Assembly (NCBI GenBank): GCA_051880375.1
Contig: JBJENV010000016.1
Coordinates: forward strand, 1-64,000
Direction: 5' to 3'
Length of the DNA stretch: 64,000 nucleotides
Source: SIG299 sp051880375
GTDB taxonomy: Bacteria; Bacillota; Clostridia; Lachnospirales; Lachnospiraceae
Below, piece after piece: positions 7,635-18,400 of the stretch; the stretch's first letter is position 1; each line of letters opens with the position of its first letter. Both the position numbers and the translations under genes were made by a program. Under the pieces are notes generated by a model that saw only the letters and a list, made by a program, of their open reading frames with translations, had not been told where the DNA came from and searched no databases.

Positions 7635-8773
7635 AAACCATGACCGTCACCTATCATGCAGCCAATAACTGCGGCAGTTTTCTGCAGGCTTTTGCACTGC
7701 AGCAGACGCTCATCGGCAGATTTGGTGTTGAAAACACAATTGTTGATTTCCGGAGCAAAGAGCTGATTCAGAATTATAAACTTTTTCGCCCCTTAACGTC
7801 CCTTAAAAACGCGTTTAAGAATCTATATAGCCTTATTCACTACCGGGACCTGAAGCTAAGGGCGGTTCGTTATGAAGACGCACGTATGCGATACCTGTAT
7901 CTGACCGATACCATATACGATATTCGGGAACTGGCTTTGCTCGAAAAGTCTGCCAAACTGTTTATTGTCGGCAGTGACCAAATCTGGAACACAACGGCTC
8001 CGGATTTCTCGGAAGCCTTTTTCCTTCCGGGTTTTGCAAATAAGTGTGCTTACGGTGTCAGTCTGGGGCCTGATTGTGCGAAAGCGCCGCTTTCCGCCTA
8101 CGCAAAATCTATACGAGAGTTTCGGGAAATATCCTTACGGGAGATACAAGGGAGTGCTGAAGTGTCAAAATATTATCAGAAGCCTGTGTCTGTTGTGCTG
8201 GATCCTACCCTTTTGCTTTCCAGGGATCAGTACAACATATTCGTATCCGACAAATCGGGAAAACCTGACAGTACAAGGAATTCGAATGACGAATTGTTAT
8301 CGGATGAAGAATTATATGAAGGGGAGTATATCTTTTATTATTCCATGAAATATACTACATCCGGTTTGCGTCAGGCTGTTGCACTTTCTAGAGAAACAGG
8401 ACTTCCTGTGATAACTGTTTTTACAAATTATCATACCAGCTGTGTTCCTCACGGGATAAAGATAAAATATGACGCGGGTCCGAAGGAATTTCTTCATTTG
8501 CTTTCCCGTGCAAAAATTGTGGTTACCGATTCTTATCACGGTATTATTTTTTCTATCATATACCATAAGCCGTTAGTATATGCGCGGAATGAGCAGGAAC
8601 GGGATGATCGGATAGAGAACCTATTCAAGTGCCTGCATATACCTATGGGAACAGTTTCTGTAGAAGCTGTCCTGAACGGCAGGCAGATTGATTGGACATT
8701 GGCGGAAAGTCATATGGAACTGTTAAGGTCTCATTCACTTGACTTTATAAAACAGATTCTTGATACGACTTAA
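7631..8773 (+). CDS. Polysaccharide pyruvyl transferase family protein
   Basis: A 380-residue member of the polysaccharide pyruvyl transferase family (CsaB/WcaK fold). It shows the N-terminal NNCGSFLQAFALQ motif, GSDQIWN near 115, SLGPD near 142, VLDPTLLL near 190 and the C-terminal TDSYHGIIF near 300. Characterised members move a pyruvyl group from phosphoenolpyruvate onto a sugar as a ketal. Many members in this sub-group sit next to FrhB-like genes and may do something different. It starts inside the stop codon of the preceding FrhB-like gene. Confidence 0.87.
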   Translation: MKTMTVTYHAANNCGSFLQAFALQQTLIGRFGVENTIVDFRSKELIQNYKLFRPLTSLKNAFKNLYSLIHYRDLKLRAVRYEDARMRYLYLTDTIYDIRELALLEKSAKLFIVGSDQIWNTTAPDFSEAFFLPGFANKCAYGVSLGPDCAKAPLSAYAKSIREFREISLREIQGSAEVSKYYQKPVSVVLDPTLLLSRDQYNIFVSDKSGKPDSTRNSNDELLSDEELYEGEYIFYYSMKYTTSGLRQAVALSRETGLPVITVFTNYHTSCVPHGIKIKYDAGPKEFLHLLSRAKIVVTDSYHGIIFSIIYHKPLVYARNEQERDDRIENLFKCLHIPMGTVSVEAVLNGRQIDWTLAESHMELLRSHSLDFIKQILDTT

Positions 8774-8795
8774 AACGCTGGTCAGGAGGTCACAA

Positions 8796-9923
8796 ATGGC
8801 AATTACCACGTTTAGTGTTATTCTTCCGTGTTTTAATATAGTAAAGTATTTTGGAAGGTGCCTTGACAGCATTTTTTCAAACGACATGACGGGAAATGAA
8901 ATTATCATAGTTAATGATGGTTCCACGGATTCACTGCTTTCCTTTTGCAATGACTACTTTTCCTTCCGAATAGGCTCTGATTACTTTGAGGGAAGTTACA
9001 GAGGATGTCGAGTTCTCATCATAACACAGGAAAATCAGGGCCCTTCTTGCAGCCGTAATCGTGGTATGGGACTGGCAACCTGTGACTACTGCCTATTTGT
9101 TGACCCGGATGATACGGTCAGCCACACATGGATATCGGAAATTCGCTCGACTCTTAAGGAGCAGACTCCTGATATGCTTCTTTTTGGCTACACAATCATC
9201 ACAGAAAACGAGGACGGTACCTCAGATACACAGACAGTTCTCCCTCTGAAGCGTTATTGTACCTGTACCAGGGAAGACACCGTCAAAGAACTGTTGCCCA
9301 AATACATCGGACGCTCTGTCGGAAATGTGCAGAATTGGGCGAGGTCCGGTACTTTTTCACCGCCCATGGAACATCATGCAGTGTGGCGTATTGCATATCG
9401 ACGTGACTTCCTGGCAGAGAATAAGATAGTTTTTCCGCCTCAGATTGTCCTGAATGAAGACGGTATTTTTAATGCTGACTGTATCGCTCATGCGGTACAT
9501 GTCTCCACCCTCATGAAACCGCTGTATCATTATTATCAGCGCCCTCACGGAGCTTTTTACGGCAAAGCACGAACAGGGAAGGCTATGGTGACAAATAAAA
9601 CAGCCTTGCTTCATGAACGAATCAGAATTATTGACAGCCTGAGTCATCAATATACCGAGGTCAATTATGACATGATTGCGGGTGCCACTATTCTCTCTAT
9701 TTATGAGATGCTTTTGTACGCTCCCAAAGAATATCGCCGTATCAGAGAAGAATATATCATGAACCCGGCAGTACGGAAAATGATTCACAACATGCCCTAT
9801 GTCGGAAAGCCGGCATTTGACATTCCACTGGCTTTTTTAAAGAAGAAATGTTACTGCCTGCTTCATCTTTTGTTTATGACAGCAGGAATCGTAAAAAATA
9901 GAATTGGCAAAAAGTATATGTAA
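8796..9923 (+). CDS. Family 2 glycosyltransferase
   Basis: A family 2 glycosyltransferase of 375 residues from the chosen start. I chose the ATG at 8796 because AGGAGG lies 6 bp upstream and SVILPCFN begins at residue 7, as is normal; an earlier in-frame start at 8760 would run through the end of the previous gene. VNDGSTDS near residue 38, FVDPDDTV near 97 and LNEDGIFN near 217 mark the donor site and the catalytic region. The C-terminal 40 residues are basic and hydrophobic and may contact the membrane. Confidence 0.86.
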   Translation: MAITTFSVILPCFNIVKYFGRCLDSIFSNDMTGNEIIIVNDGSTDSLLSFCNDYFSFRIGSDYFEGSYRGCRVLIITQENQGPSCSRNRGMGLATCDYCLFVDPDDTVSHTWISEIRSTLKEQTPDMLLFGYTIITENEDGTSDTQTVLPLKRYCTCTREDTVKELLPKYIGRSVGNVQNWARSGTFSPPMEHHAVWRIAYRRDFLAENKIVFPPQIVLNEDGIFNADCIAHAVHVSTLMKPLYHYYQRPHGAFYGKARTGKAMVTNKTALLHERIRIIDSLSHQYTEVNYDMIAGATILSIYEMLLYAPKEYRRIREEYIMNPAVRKMIHNMPYVGKPAFDIPLAFLKKKCYCLLHLLFMTAGIVKNRIGKKYM

Positions 9924-9950
9924 ATATTCTGATGCCAGAGAAAGGAATCC

Positions 9951-11096
9951 ATGAAAGCAGCAATTATTACGTTCCATGCGCCTCAGAATTGTGGTGCATT
10001 TCTCCAGGCTTATGCGCTACAAACCTATCTGTGTGACAGCATGGCAATACCCGCTGATATTTTGAATTACCAGACAGAAAAGCAAAAGCAGCTTTCTGCT
10101 GATTTCTTACCGATGAACTCGGCTTCCAATCTGGTTAAAAATCTCAATGCTGCTTTTCACGCTGCAAAGTTAAAAGAACGTGAAGCAGAGTATAAGTCAA
10201 TGCAGGAAAAATATCTGCATCTGACCGAACCGTTGCTTTCTTTTCAAAGCTTTAAAGAAATGTATGATAAGTACGATTTATTCATCAGCGGAAGTGATCA
10301 GATTTGGAACGGGACTTTAAACGGCTTCTCTGCCGGAGGACAGGAACCTTACTTCTTGAAAGACTGCCACAAACGAAAAATCGCATATGCTGTCAGTTTG
10401 GGCCCGAAGGATACTCCTGCACTTCGCTCTGCATTGGAGCAGAATATAAAAAGCATGAAAGAGTATGCTGCCATTTCTGTGCGGGAGTCGCTGGCTAAGG
10501 ATATCCTAAAGGACTATACGGACCAGCAGATACAAACCGTCCTTGATCCGGTTTTTCTCTTAGGGAAGGAAGCGTATAAACCGCTTTTTAATCATTGGCT
10601 GACACCGAAAGAAAAGTACATTCTGCTTTATTCGGTCAACTATCCAGTTGGGATTTTAAAGGCAGCCGCCAAACTGGCGTCAAAAACAAAGCTGCCGGTT
10701 CTGGTTCCTTATGCAGGCCGCAGAGCCATACTCTGTCACAGATACAAATTTAAGGTCTTATACAATGCCGGGCCGGGGTGCTTTCTCGATTTGCTTTACA
10801 ACGCAGAATACGTATTCACGGATTCCTTCCATGGAACCGCATTTGCCATTTTGTTTGAAAAGAAATTCTTATGTTACAGGCAATCACAAGATGGCAATTT
10901 GGATAAAGATGACCGCATTCAGACATTGCTTGATATTGCTCATCTGTCCCATCACTATCTGGATAAGTGGGATGAGCTTCCTTGTGAGCCGGATTCACTT
11001 TCCGGGGAGGAAGTAAACAAAGAAATAGCTGCAGCTAAAAAATGGCTGCAACATGCAGTCTCTATTAATCCATCCGCAGAATTTACTACCGGGTAA
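9951..11096 (+). CDS. Polysaccharide pyruvyl transferase family protein
   Basis: A 381-residue paralogue of the protein encoded at 7631. It has QNCGAFLQAYALQ near residue 11, GSDQIWNG near 107, SLGPK near 143, VLDPVFLLG near 197 and FTDSFHGTAFA near 290. The ATG is preceded by GAAAGGAA. It is the last gene before a 225-bp non-coding stretch containing a new promoter, so it probably ends the first transcript of the polysaccharide locus. No obvious terminator follows. Confidence 0.86.
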   Translation: MKAAIITFHAPQNCGAFLQAYALQTYLCDSMAIPADILNYQTEKQKQLSADFLPMNSASNLVKNLNAAFHAAKLKEREAEYKSMQEKYLHLTEPLLSFQSFKEMYDKYDLFISGSDQIWNGTLNGFSAGGQEPYFLKDCHKRKIAYAVSLGPKDTPALRSALEQNIKSMKEYAAISVRESLAKDILKDYTDQQIQTVLDPVFLLGKEAYKPLFNHWLTPKEKYILLYSVNYPVGILKAAAKLASKTKLPVLVPYAGRRAILCHRYKFKVLYNAGPGCFLDLLYNAEYVFTDSFHGTAFAILFEKKFLCYRQSQDGNLDKDDRIQTLLDIAHLSHHYLDKWDELPCEPDSLSGEEVNKEIAAAKKWLQHAVSINPSAEFTTG

Positions 11097-11144
11097 TCGA
11101 GGCATCTTTTCGTGGTATTGTGCATCGATAAAAAGGATGAAAAA

Positions 11145-11194
11145 GATTGAAAAGTGTTGAAAAGAGTTGAAAAGAGTTGAATAAAGTTGAAAAA
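11145..11194 (+). repeat. Five 10-bp phased repeats (TTGAAAAG type)
   Basis: Five near-identical 10-bp units of the form GTTGAAAAGA run head to tail. The short A tracts recur once per helical turn, an arrangement known to bend DNA. Each unit contains TTGAAA, a possible -35 hexamer, and the last copy is correctly spaced from TATAAT. Confidence 0.85.
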
Positions 11195-11215
11195 ACAGAG
11201 ACTTTATAGTATAAT
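11187..11215 (+). promoter_or_regulatory. Sigma-A-type promoter inside the polysaccharide locus
   Basis: TTGAAA at 11187-11192 (inside the last 10-bp repeat) and TATAAT at 11210-11215 are separated by 17 bp. The transcript would start about 100 bp ahead of the next gene. The A-tract repeats just upstream occupy the position of an UP element. Confidence 0.75.
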
Positions 11216-11320
11216 TAGTATGAAAATAGAACTTTTGAAGGATTATTGCCTGACAAATTCTATAGACAGAAAGTGCATTGATATAATGCAGAAAGTGACG
11301 AATGAAAGGGAGTGGTATCG

Positions 11321-12385
11321 TTGATAGGAGTACTGACCTTACACAATGCCACAAATTATGGAGCCGTTCTTCAAACCTATGCATTACAGCATAAGCTGGA
11401 TGAATTGGGAATTGAAAATGAGGTCATTTGGTATGAGTGTCCTAAAATAACGGAGCAGCATCGGATTAGAAAAAAATGGTGGAATCCGTTGGGGTATGAA
11501 ATCAAGAAGCGGACTCAGAAGAAATTCCAGAGTTTCTTTTCAAACAATATACGCCATAGTGACCGCATACAGGGATTGCAGCCGTTTACAGGATACGATG
11601 CATATCTGGTCGGAAGTGATCAGGTATGGAATATGCACTTGACAGGCAACGATGTTACCTTCTTCTTTGAAAAAATGCCTCCCGGCGTGCCGAAATATTC
11701 CTATGCCGCAAGTATGGGCAATTATCGATTTACAGACGATGAACTGCAAAAAAGGTGCTTTTCCTGTTTGGAAGAGTTTGCAGGAATTTCCGTCAGAGAA
11801 CAATCATTGGCGGAATATTTAAACGATGAGATGGTACATAAGGCGGAAAGAAACATAGAGGTACATCCGGATCCGGTACTTCTCTTAGAAAGAGAAGAAT
11901 GGGAAAAGAAGGCTAAGCATACGCAAAAAGGAAACTATGTTTTGCTCTACATGATAAAACGTGATTATAAACTGATACAAAGGGCACAAAGCATTTCGAA
12001 GAAAATGGGAATTCCGGTAATCTGGATTTCTGACAGCTTAAGGCATTATCGATACATAAAAAACAGAAGATGCTGCAGCCCGGAGGAATTCCTTGGACTG
12101 TTTGCGGACAGTACATATATCGTGACAAATTCGTTTCACGGAACTGCATTTTCCCTGTTATTTCAAAAGCCCTTTGTTACAGTTGCTTTTCAAGAGGGAA
12201 AGAGAGTGGAAAGAATTGCTGATTTATTGGATACTGTAGACCTTATGTCACGTTATGACGATGACAAAACTGAGGAGATGACAGATGATGTGTACTGGAA
12301 TGAAGTGGGGAAGAAACTTTCCTTAATGAAAGAAAAAGCAGCAAGATATTTAAAAAAGATGGAGCAATTCAATGCATTATGTTGA
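11321..12385 (+). CDS. Polysaccharide pyruvyl transferase family protein
   Basis: The third family member in the locus, 354 residues from the chosen start. I prefer the TTG at 11321 because GGGAG ends 8 bp upstream; the GTG at 11312 would have almost no spacing from that site. Motifs are NATNYGAVLQTYALQ near the N-terminus, GSDQVWN near 93, PDPVLLLE near 180 and VTNSFHGTAFSLLF near 265. This ATNYGAVLQ variant differs from the two upstream paralogues, so it may act on a different substrate. It is followed by the giant secreted protein after 91 bp. Confidence 0.85.
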   Translation: MIGVLTLHNATNYGAVLQTYALQHKLDELGIENEVIWYECPKITEQHRIRKKWWNPLGYEIKKRTQKKFQSFFSNNIRHSDRIQGLQPFTGYDAYLVGSDQVWNMHLTGNDVTFFFEKMPPGVPKYSYAASMGNYRFTDDELQKRCFSCLEEFAGISVREQSLAEYLNDEMVHKAERNIEVHPDPVLLLEREEWEKKAKHTQKGNYVLLYMIKRDYKLIQRAQSISKKMGIPVIWISDSLRHYRYIKNRRCCSPEEFLGLFADSTYIVTNSFHGTAFSLLFQKPFVTVAFQEGKRVERIADLLDTVDLMSRYDDDKTEEMTDDVYWNEVGKKLSLMKEKAARYLKKMEQFNALC

Positions 12386-12396
12386 ATGAAAGTAAT

Positions 12397-12426
12397 TTGC
12401 TGCATTTTATAAAACATAAATATAAT
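12397..12426 (+). promoter_or_regulatory. Possible promoter for the giant repeat protein
   Basis: TATAAT at 12421-12426 is preceded by TTGCTG at 12397-12402 with an 18-bp spacer. The -10 box is perfect and the -35 box weak. It would start transcription some 45 bp ahead of the ATG. Confidence 0.45.
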
Positions 12427-12476
12427 GTTCTTTGCCGGAACTTATAAACCATACACAGAAAAATAGGAGTATTGCT

Positions 12477-15400
12477 ATGAAGAAAATTAGAAAAGGATTC
12501 ATTTTGTTTCTCGTTTTTACTCTGCTGCTCAGTGTGATTCCTACGGATTACACGGTCAGAGCGGAAGAAGACGCCGGCACATCCGCGGAACCGACGCCGG
12601 AACCGACAGCAGAACCGACGGCGGAACCAACGCCGGAACCGACGGCAGAACCAACGCCGGAACCGACGGCAGAACCGACGCCGGAACCGACGGCAGAACC
12701 AACGCCGGAACCAACGCCGGAACCAACGCCATGTGTCTTAATTACGACGAATAAAAACATTATTACCATTGATAAAAATGGTGCAGATGTGAGTGCGGTA
12801 CACGTGATGTATTCGGAAACTGCAGTGAATGTTACTTCGTGGTATTCATATTATGTCGCAGGTAAACAGAATACGGATGTAAACGGTACAAAAGGATATG
12901 TGACAAAAGCATTAAAGACAGAAGTATCTACCTATATCTGCAACCAGGCCGGATTTTATTATTTCTGGGTAAATGGTGCGCCAATTGAAATCGAGATTGA
13001 TCAGGCCAGTATGCCGAATGAACCTACCTTTGTAAAAGGGGAGGGAGAGCAGGCTCATATTATAACCATTTCGAAGAATGATACAGATATGACCGGCTTT
13101 ACGGTGATGTATTCGGAAAATGTACTACCGAGGGAAACCTGGGTTACTTACTATACCGTTGGTAAGCTGCGCCAGGATGTAAACGGTAGTGCCGGATATA
13201 AAGGTGTGAAGCTTGCGTTGGATGCAGACACCTACACGTATGTATGCAAACGTGCCGGATATTATAATTTTTGTGCAATGAATAAATTCTATACTGTATA
13301 TGTTTCAGAGGCGGATATTCCGGAGAACGTCGAACCGGATGTCACTCCGACACCGGTGCCTGTTGTGGAAGTTAGTTTTACACAGTCCGGCAACACGATT
13401 TCCATTGATAAAAACGGCGCCGATGTTACGGGCGTTAATGTCATGTTTTCTTTAACGGCTCCGGAGAAAAATACATGGTTGAGCTATTGCACGACCGGAA
13501 AACTGAATCCGGAGATTAATGGAACTAGCGGATACAGGGGAGTAAAGTTTGATGCAGAGGGGAAGATTACCTATGTCTGCAAGTACGCAGGTACTTATTA
13601 TTTCTGGTCGCAGGGTAAGCGATATGATTTCACGGTAACGGAGAGCCAGATACCTGAGGATGAAAAAGAGACGATACCGACACCTGTACCGGATGCGCAG
13701 CTTTCTAAAGAGGGTAATGTGATTACGATAGACAAAAACGGCTCCGGAATTACAAAGGTATTTTATATGTTTTCTAAGGAGCAGCCGGCATCAGCTACAT
13801 GGACCGGATTTGTGAATGCCGGTAAGCTGTTGACGGTTGTGAATGGCAGCACAGGATATCAGTCCTTGACAACGGAACAAGAGCAAACTGAGTTCAACTG
13901 TCGGTATGTCGGCTGGTATAGCTTTTGCTTGCAGGATAAAATATATTCCTTTGAAGTTACCGATGCTGATTTTACCGGTGATGATACCCCTGAAACTGTT
14001 CCGGAACAGCCGGAAGAGGTAGTTGTGGAGCCTGTGATAAGCGGTGAAAACAACCACATCACCATCAGTAAAAACGGTTTGTCTTTTGGCGATATTAAAG
14101 TGATGTATGCAGTAGATCCGGTGGAAAGGGAGACCTGGGTGACTTTTTATACGACAGGTAAGTTACTTCAGGATATCAATACAGAAAAAGGATATAAAGT
14201 TGTTACGGTTCCAGAGGACAGCATCACGTTAAGCTTCTTTAGGGCAGGTCATTATTATTTCTGGATCAATAATAAGGAATATCATGTAGAGCTTACAGCA
14301 GATGTTATTCCGGAGTATCCGTACGGAGAAGTACGTGTGAAGAACAACACGTTTACAATCAGCGAAAATGAAGCAGCGATTACTTCTTTGACGTATACCT
14401 ATACCGAGGAAATACCGGTGTATTCCAGCGGAAGCTTTACAAGAGAAGAACTTATTGAACTGGGAAAAAATTATGCCGAAACAAACTCGGTGAACGGTTT
14501 TGTGACGGTTGCTGCTCCGTATGACGGGGCAGTGATTACAGCCAGAAAAGCCGGTTTCTATACTTTTGTGTTTAATGACGCTTCCGGGGAACATGCGGTT
14601 ACACTTGAAGTGGCTGTCGAGAGTATGCCGAGCGTTAATGAAGCCGGTGCCACGCTTGTGGGAAATGTAATTACAATTAATGACAATGGCTCCAATCTGA
14701 CTAACGTGTCATACATATACTCATCAGAGTACTATTTCTATACGACTCCTTCTGCTTTTATTGCAAAAGGTAAAGAAGATATCATGAACAATACAAGGTA
14801 TGGATATCGGGCATTGAAAGCAAAGACGGTGGAAGTGCCGGAAGAAGCAATGGACCCGGAAGCCGCCACTGCAGCTACATTTGATGGGGTATCCATTACC
14901 GTTGAAACGGCCGGATATTATGTGATTCAGTTTACCGATGATTCCGGTAAGCATGGACAGACATTTTATGTAAATCAGGATGCAATTGACGCCAGTAAGC
15001 CTGTTGTTACAGTGAATGATAATATCATTACGGTTTCTACGGAGGCACTGGACGGCTGGACCTTAAAGTCTGTCTTATACATGTGCTCTCCTGAAGAGTA
15101 TACTTTTGCTTCATGGCCGGGAATGGTTGCACAGGGAAAAGAAAATCCTGAATTCAACAGCACCAAAGGTTATCTGGCCTTGAATGCGACAGGTGGTGTT
15201 GCCAAAATCACGTGTAAGGCACCGGGATTTTATACTCTTTTGATGTCCTATTATTCGGATGCGGACTCCACCGAAGTAGTGCAGTTTGCCAAGACAGTGG
15301 AAGTAAATCAGTATCTGACGGAAATCAGGCTGTCGCTTGACGGTGTAAGCTGTGATGCCGGTGCATTGGTAACGGATAAGGAGGCTACTGATGAATACAG

Positions 15401-18400
15401 AGCATCCAATACACTTTATCTGAAAGACGAAGAGGGCAATTACACGGCTCTGGATAAGGTCAGAACCGGATATTACAATCAGGTAATGGATGCAAAGAAA
15501 ACCTATCAGATATGCTTTGGCACTGAGACAGAAAAGACAGAACTCGGGGCAGAAATATCGGATATGACCCCATTTGCAAAGCTGAATTATTATTCCACCA
15601 AGCTTACCCTGACGGACCTGGATGCGGAATGTAACCCTTATGCACTTGCGGGAGAAACCTACAGAGTTGCACTGAGTACCGGAGACAGGGCGGGAAAGCA
15701 GATTCCGCTTCGTGTAACAGTACGACAGGAAGGCGCTGAAATTAATTATAACTATAATTATGACACCGGTGTGATTACGATACCGAACGTGGCAGGCCGT
15801 ATTACCATTAAAGCAATGGCAAACCGGCGCTATAACCATATCAATATTGAACTGAATGCCATGGGCGGTAATATTTACGACGCCACATGGGGAAATCCGG
15901 TAAACTATGTGTATACGGCATCGGATATCTCCGGCGAGATGGTACTGCTTCCTACACCGATGTCACCGGCAAACAGCGAGACGGTTAATTTTGCCGGCTG
16001 GTACAAGGATATCAATTATACACAAAAGGTGACAAGCATTAATACCGACGACTATACAGAAGGGCAGACACTAAAACTCTACGCAAAGTGGGTATTGTCT
16101 GCAACTTCGTATAAGACCAGTGGTATGTATTATGCATACAAAGGAAACATATTTGATATCCGTGGTGTAAATTCAAGCGGTAATTATATCAAGACAACGT
16201 ATGGAGATAACGGTTATTCCAACTACTATTATTATAATAGTGGTGCGGCATATCCATATGCCAGAAACGGCAGATACGACTATGGCGGCACAAGTTTAAG
16301 CTTTGTGAATACGGTAAATGCAAGTATTTTCAAACAGTTAACAGCCAATCTGTATTATGCACAGGTCATGGCTACACAGGGAAGTTATGTTACGGTAAAT
16401 TATATTTTTGTTAATACCGGAAGCAACCCTATTTATAACCTTACGTTCGGAGCCTGCGCCGATGTACAGATCGCATCAAACGACAGTGCTGCTATCAACG
16501 CAGGTAAGGATGCAAACGGTGAATATCTGGTCATGGAGGATGGAGCAAATTATGCGTTCCGTCTTTATACGCTGGATGCAAATCAGTATTGGATTGGTGG
16601 TTACAGCGCCAGTTACTGCTACAATGGCAAGGGATATGCATATAATGTATTTAATAATTCAAGAACAAACAGTAACCACTATGATAAGAAGTTTGTACTG
16701 GGAAAAGATTCGGCATTGGCATTTTCCTTTATTGACCAGACAGTTCCGGCAGGCGGAGCAATTGTGAAATCAGTGAAGCTTGGCGTAGGTTCCATGGCTG
16801 AAATGGGTAAGAATTCGGGAGCCAATGTCACACTGATTGGTTGCGGCGGCACCTGGAACGGAAGTGCTCTCAAGGTGTTGACAAGCTCGAGCAGTACCGT
16901 ATCGCTTGCCGGCAATGTACCGGTAAGAGAGGGCTATTCTTTCCTGGAATGGAACACAAGTTCTGACGGAAGAGGTACCTCTTATGCGGCGGGTGCAACC
17001 GTAGGCAGTGCGACGCTCTATGCAATCTGGGAGAAAATAGTGCCACCTTCCTATACGGTGTATAATAAATCTGTCGTAAAGAACAACAGTAATATAGCGT
17101 TGTCGAAGGCGAAGGCGGATATTACCCTGTTCTATAATTCGGGACAGAATGCGATTGACCAGGCAGACTTTGAAGTGGAAGCAGCAAGCGCGGATAATGA
17201 CTTTAACGCAGTGTTAAAGCTGAACTCGGAAGAAGCGGGTTACTGTCTGCCGGATAATATTTCTATCACGGTAGGAGATAAAACACTGGTAGAGGGAACA
17301 GACTATAGCTATAGTCATGCGGAAAACAGTGATACTGCTGAGCTTACCATCAAGGCAGCCAAGATTACCGGTGATATAACGATTACTGCCATCGGTATTC
17401 AAACTCCGGTAAAGGTTCCGGTAGTTACCGTGGAGACATTTAAGGAGCTTACTCTCAAGGAAGCTGTTGATGTTGCACTTACACTTGATAACGTAGATGC
17501 AGCAAATCAGAAGTATTACTACCGCTGGTACAAGGCACCTGCAAATGTAAATGCGGATGGAACACTAATTTCACAGACAACAGATACGCTGCATCTTACC
17601 AGCGCTACCACGGCAAATGCAGGCACCTACTATTTTTACTGTGTGGTAACTACTACCCGTAGCGATAACAAGCAGAGTGCGAAGGTTGTATCGGATGTCA
17701 TAACAGTGGTAGTAAACAAGAAAGCAATCGAGTCCAGCAGTATTGTTACGGAAAAGGATGAAGACGATAATCCTATCGGATATCATGTATCCAACAATCC
17801 TGGAAACGGTGCGGTTACGTATACCTATTACATTGATGAGGAATGTACGATAAAAACCTCTGCAGAACATGGTGCCGGTATTACAGGCGGAAAACCGACG
17901 GTAAACGGTGAATATTTTATCAAAGCGAATATTGCGGAAACCTCAAATTATCTGAGCTACGATACAGCACCGGTGCAGTACTATGTGGCAGGACTGCCTG
18001 TGGTTCAGCAGGATGGCAGAAATATTACGATACTGAATAATGACAGTGCTTTGTCAAGCTATAAATATATTTATACACCTGACTATTATGAGTACACTAC
18101 ATGGGCCAAGTTTGTTGCTAAGGGTAAGGAAAATACTGCAGTAAACGGTAGCCTTGGTTACAGGGGTAAGTCAGGAGAGGTGGACGGAACAGCTTCGAGC
18201 CTGGATAACACAAAATTCGCTATTACAAAGGCAGGTTATTATACCTTCTTGTTGAGCTACGCAGGCGGAAAGACATATACAACCTGTCTGCTGGTATCCG
18301 AGCCGGATTTGTTGGCCGGTGTTCCTTATGTGACACAGGAGTATGTAAATGATAACTATGCGATTTTAGTGAATAACAATGAGTCGGATCTTGGAAGCCT

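Noticed and set aside
12548..12769. Minus-strand frame encoding VGSGVGSA repeats
   Set aside because: It is the complement of the Thr-Pro-Glu-Pro linker repeat.
15111..15839. Long minus-strand frame (242 codons) inside the giant protein gene
   Set aside because: It lies opposite a clear coding frame, has no ribosome site and reads as unusual Cys/Ile-rich sequence. The same applies to the minus-strand frame at 19179-20021.
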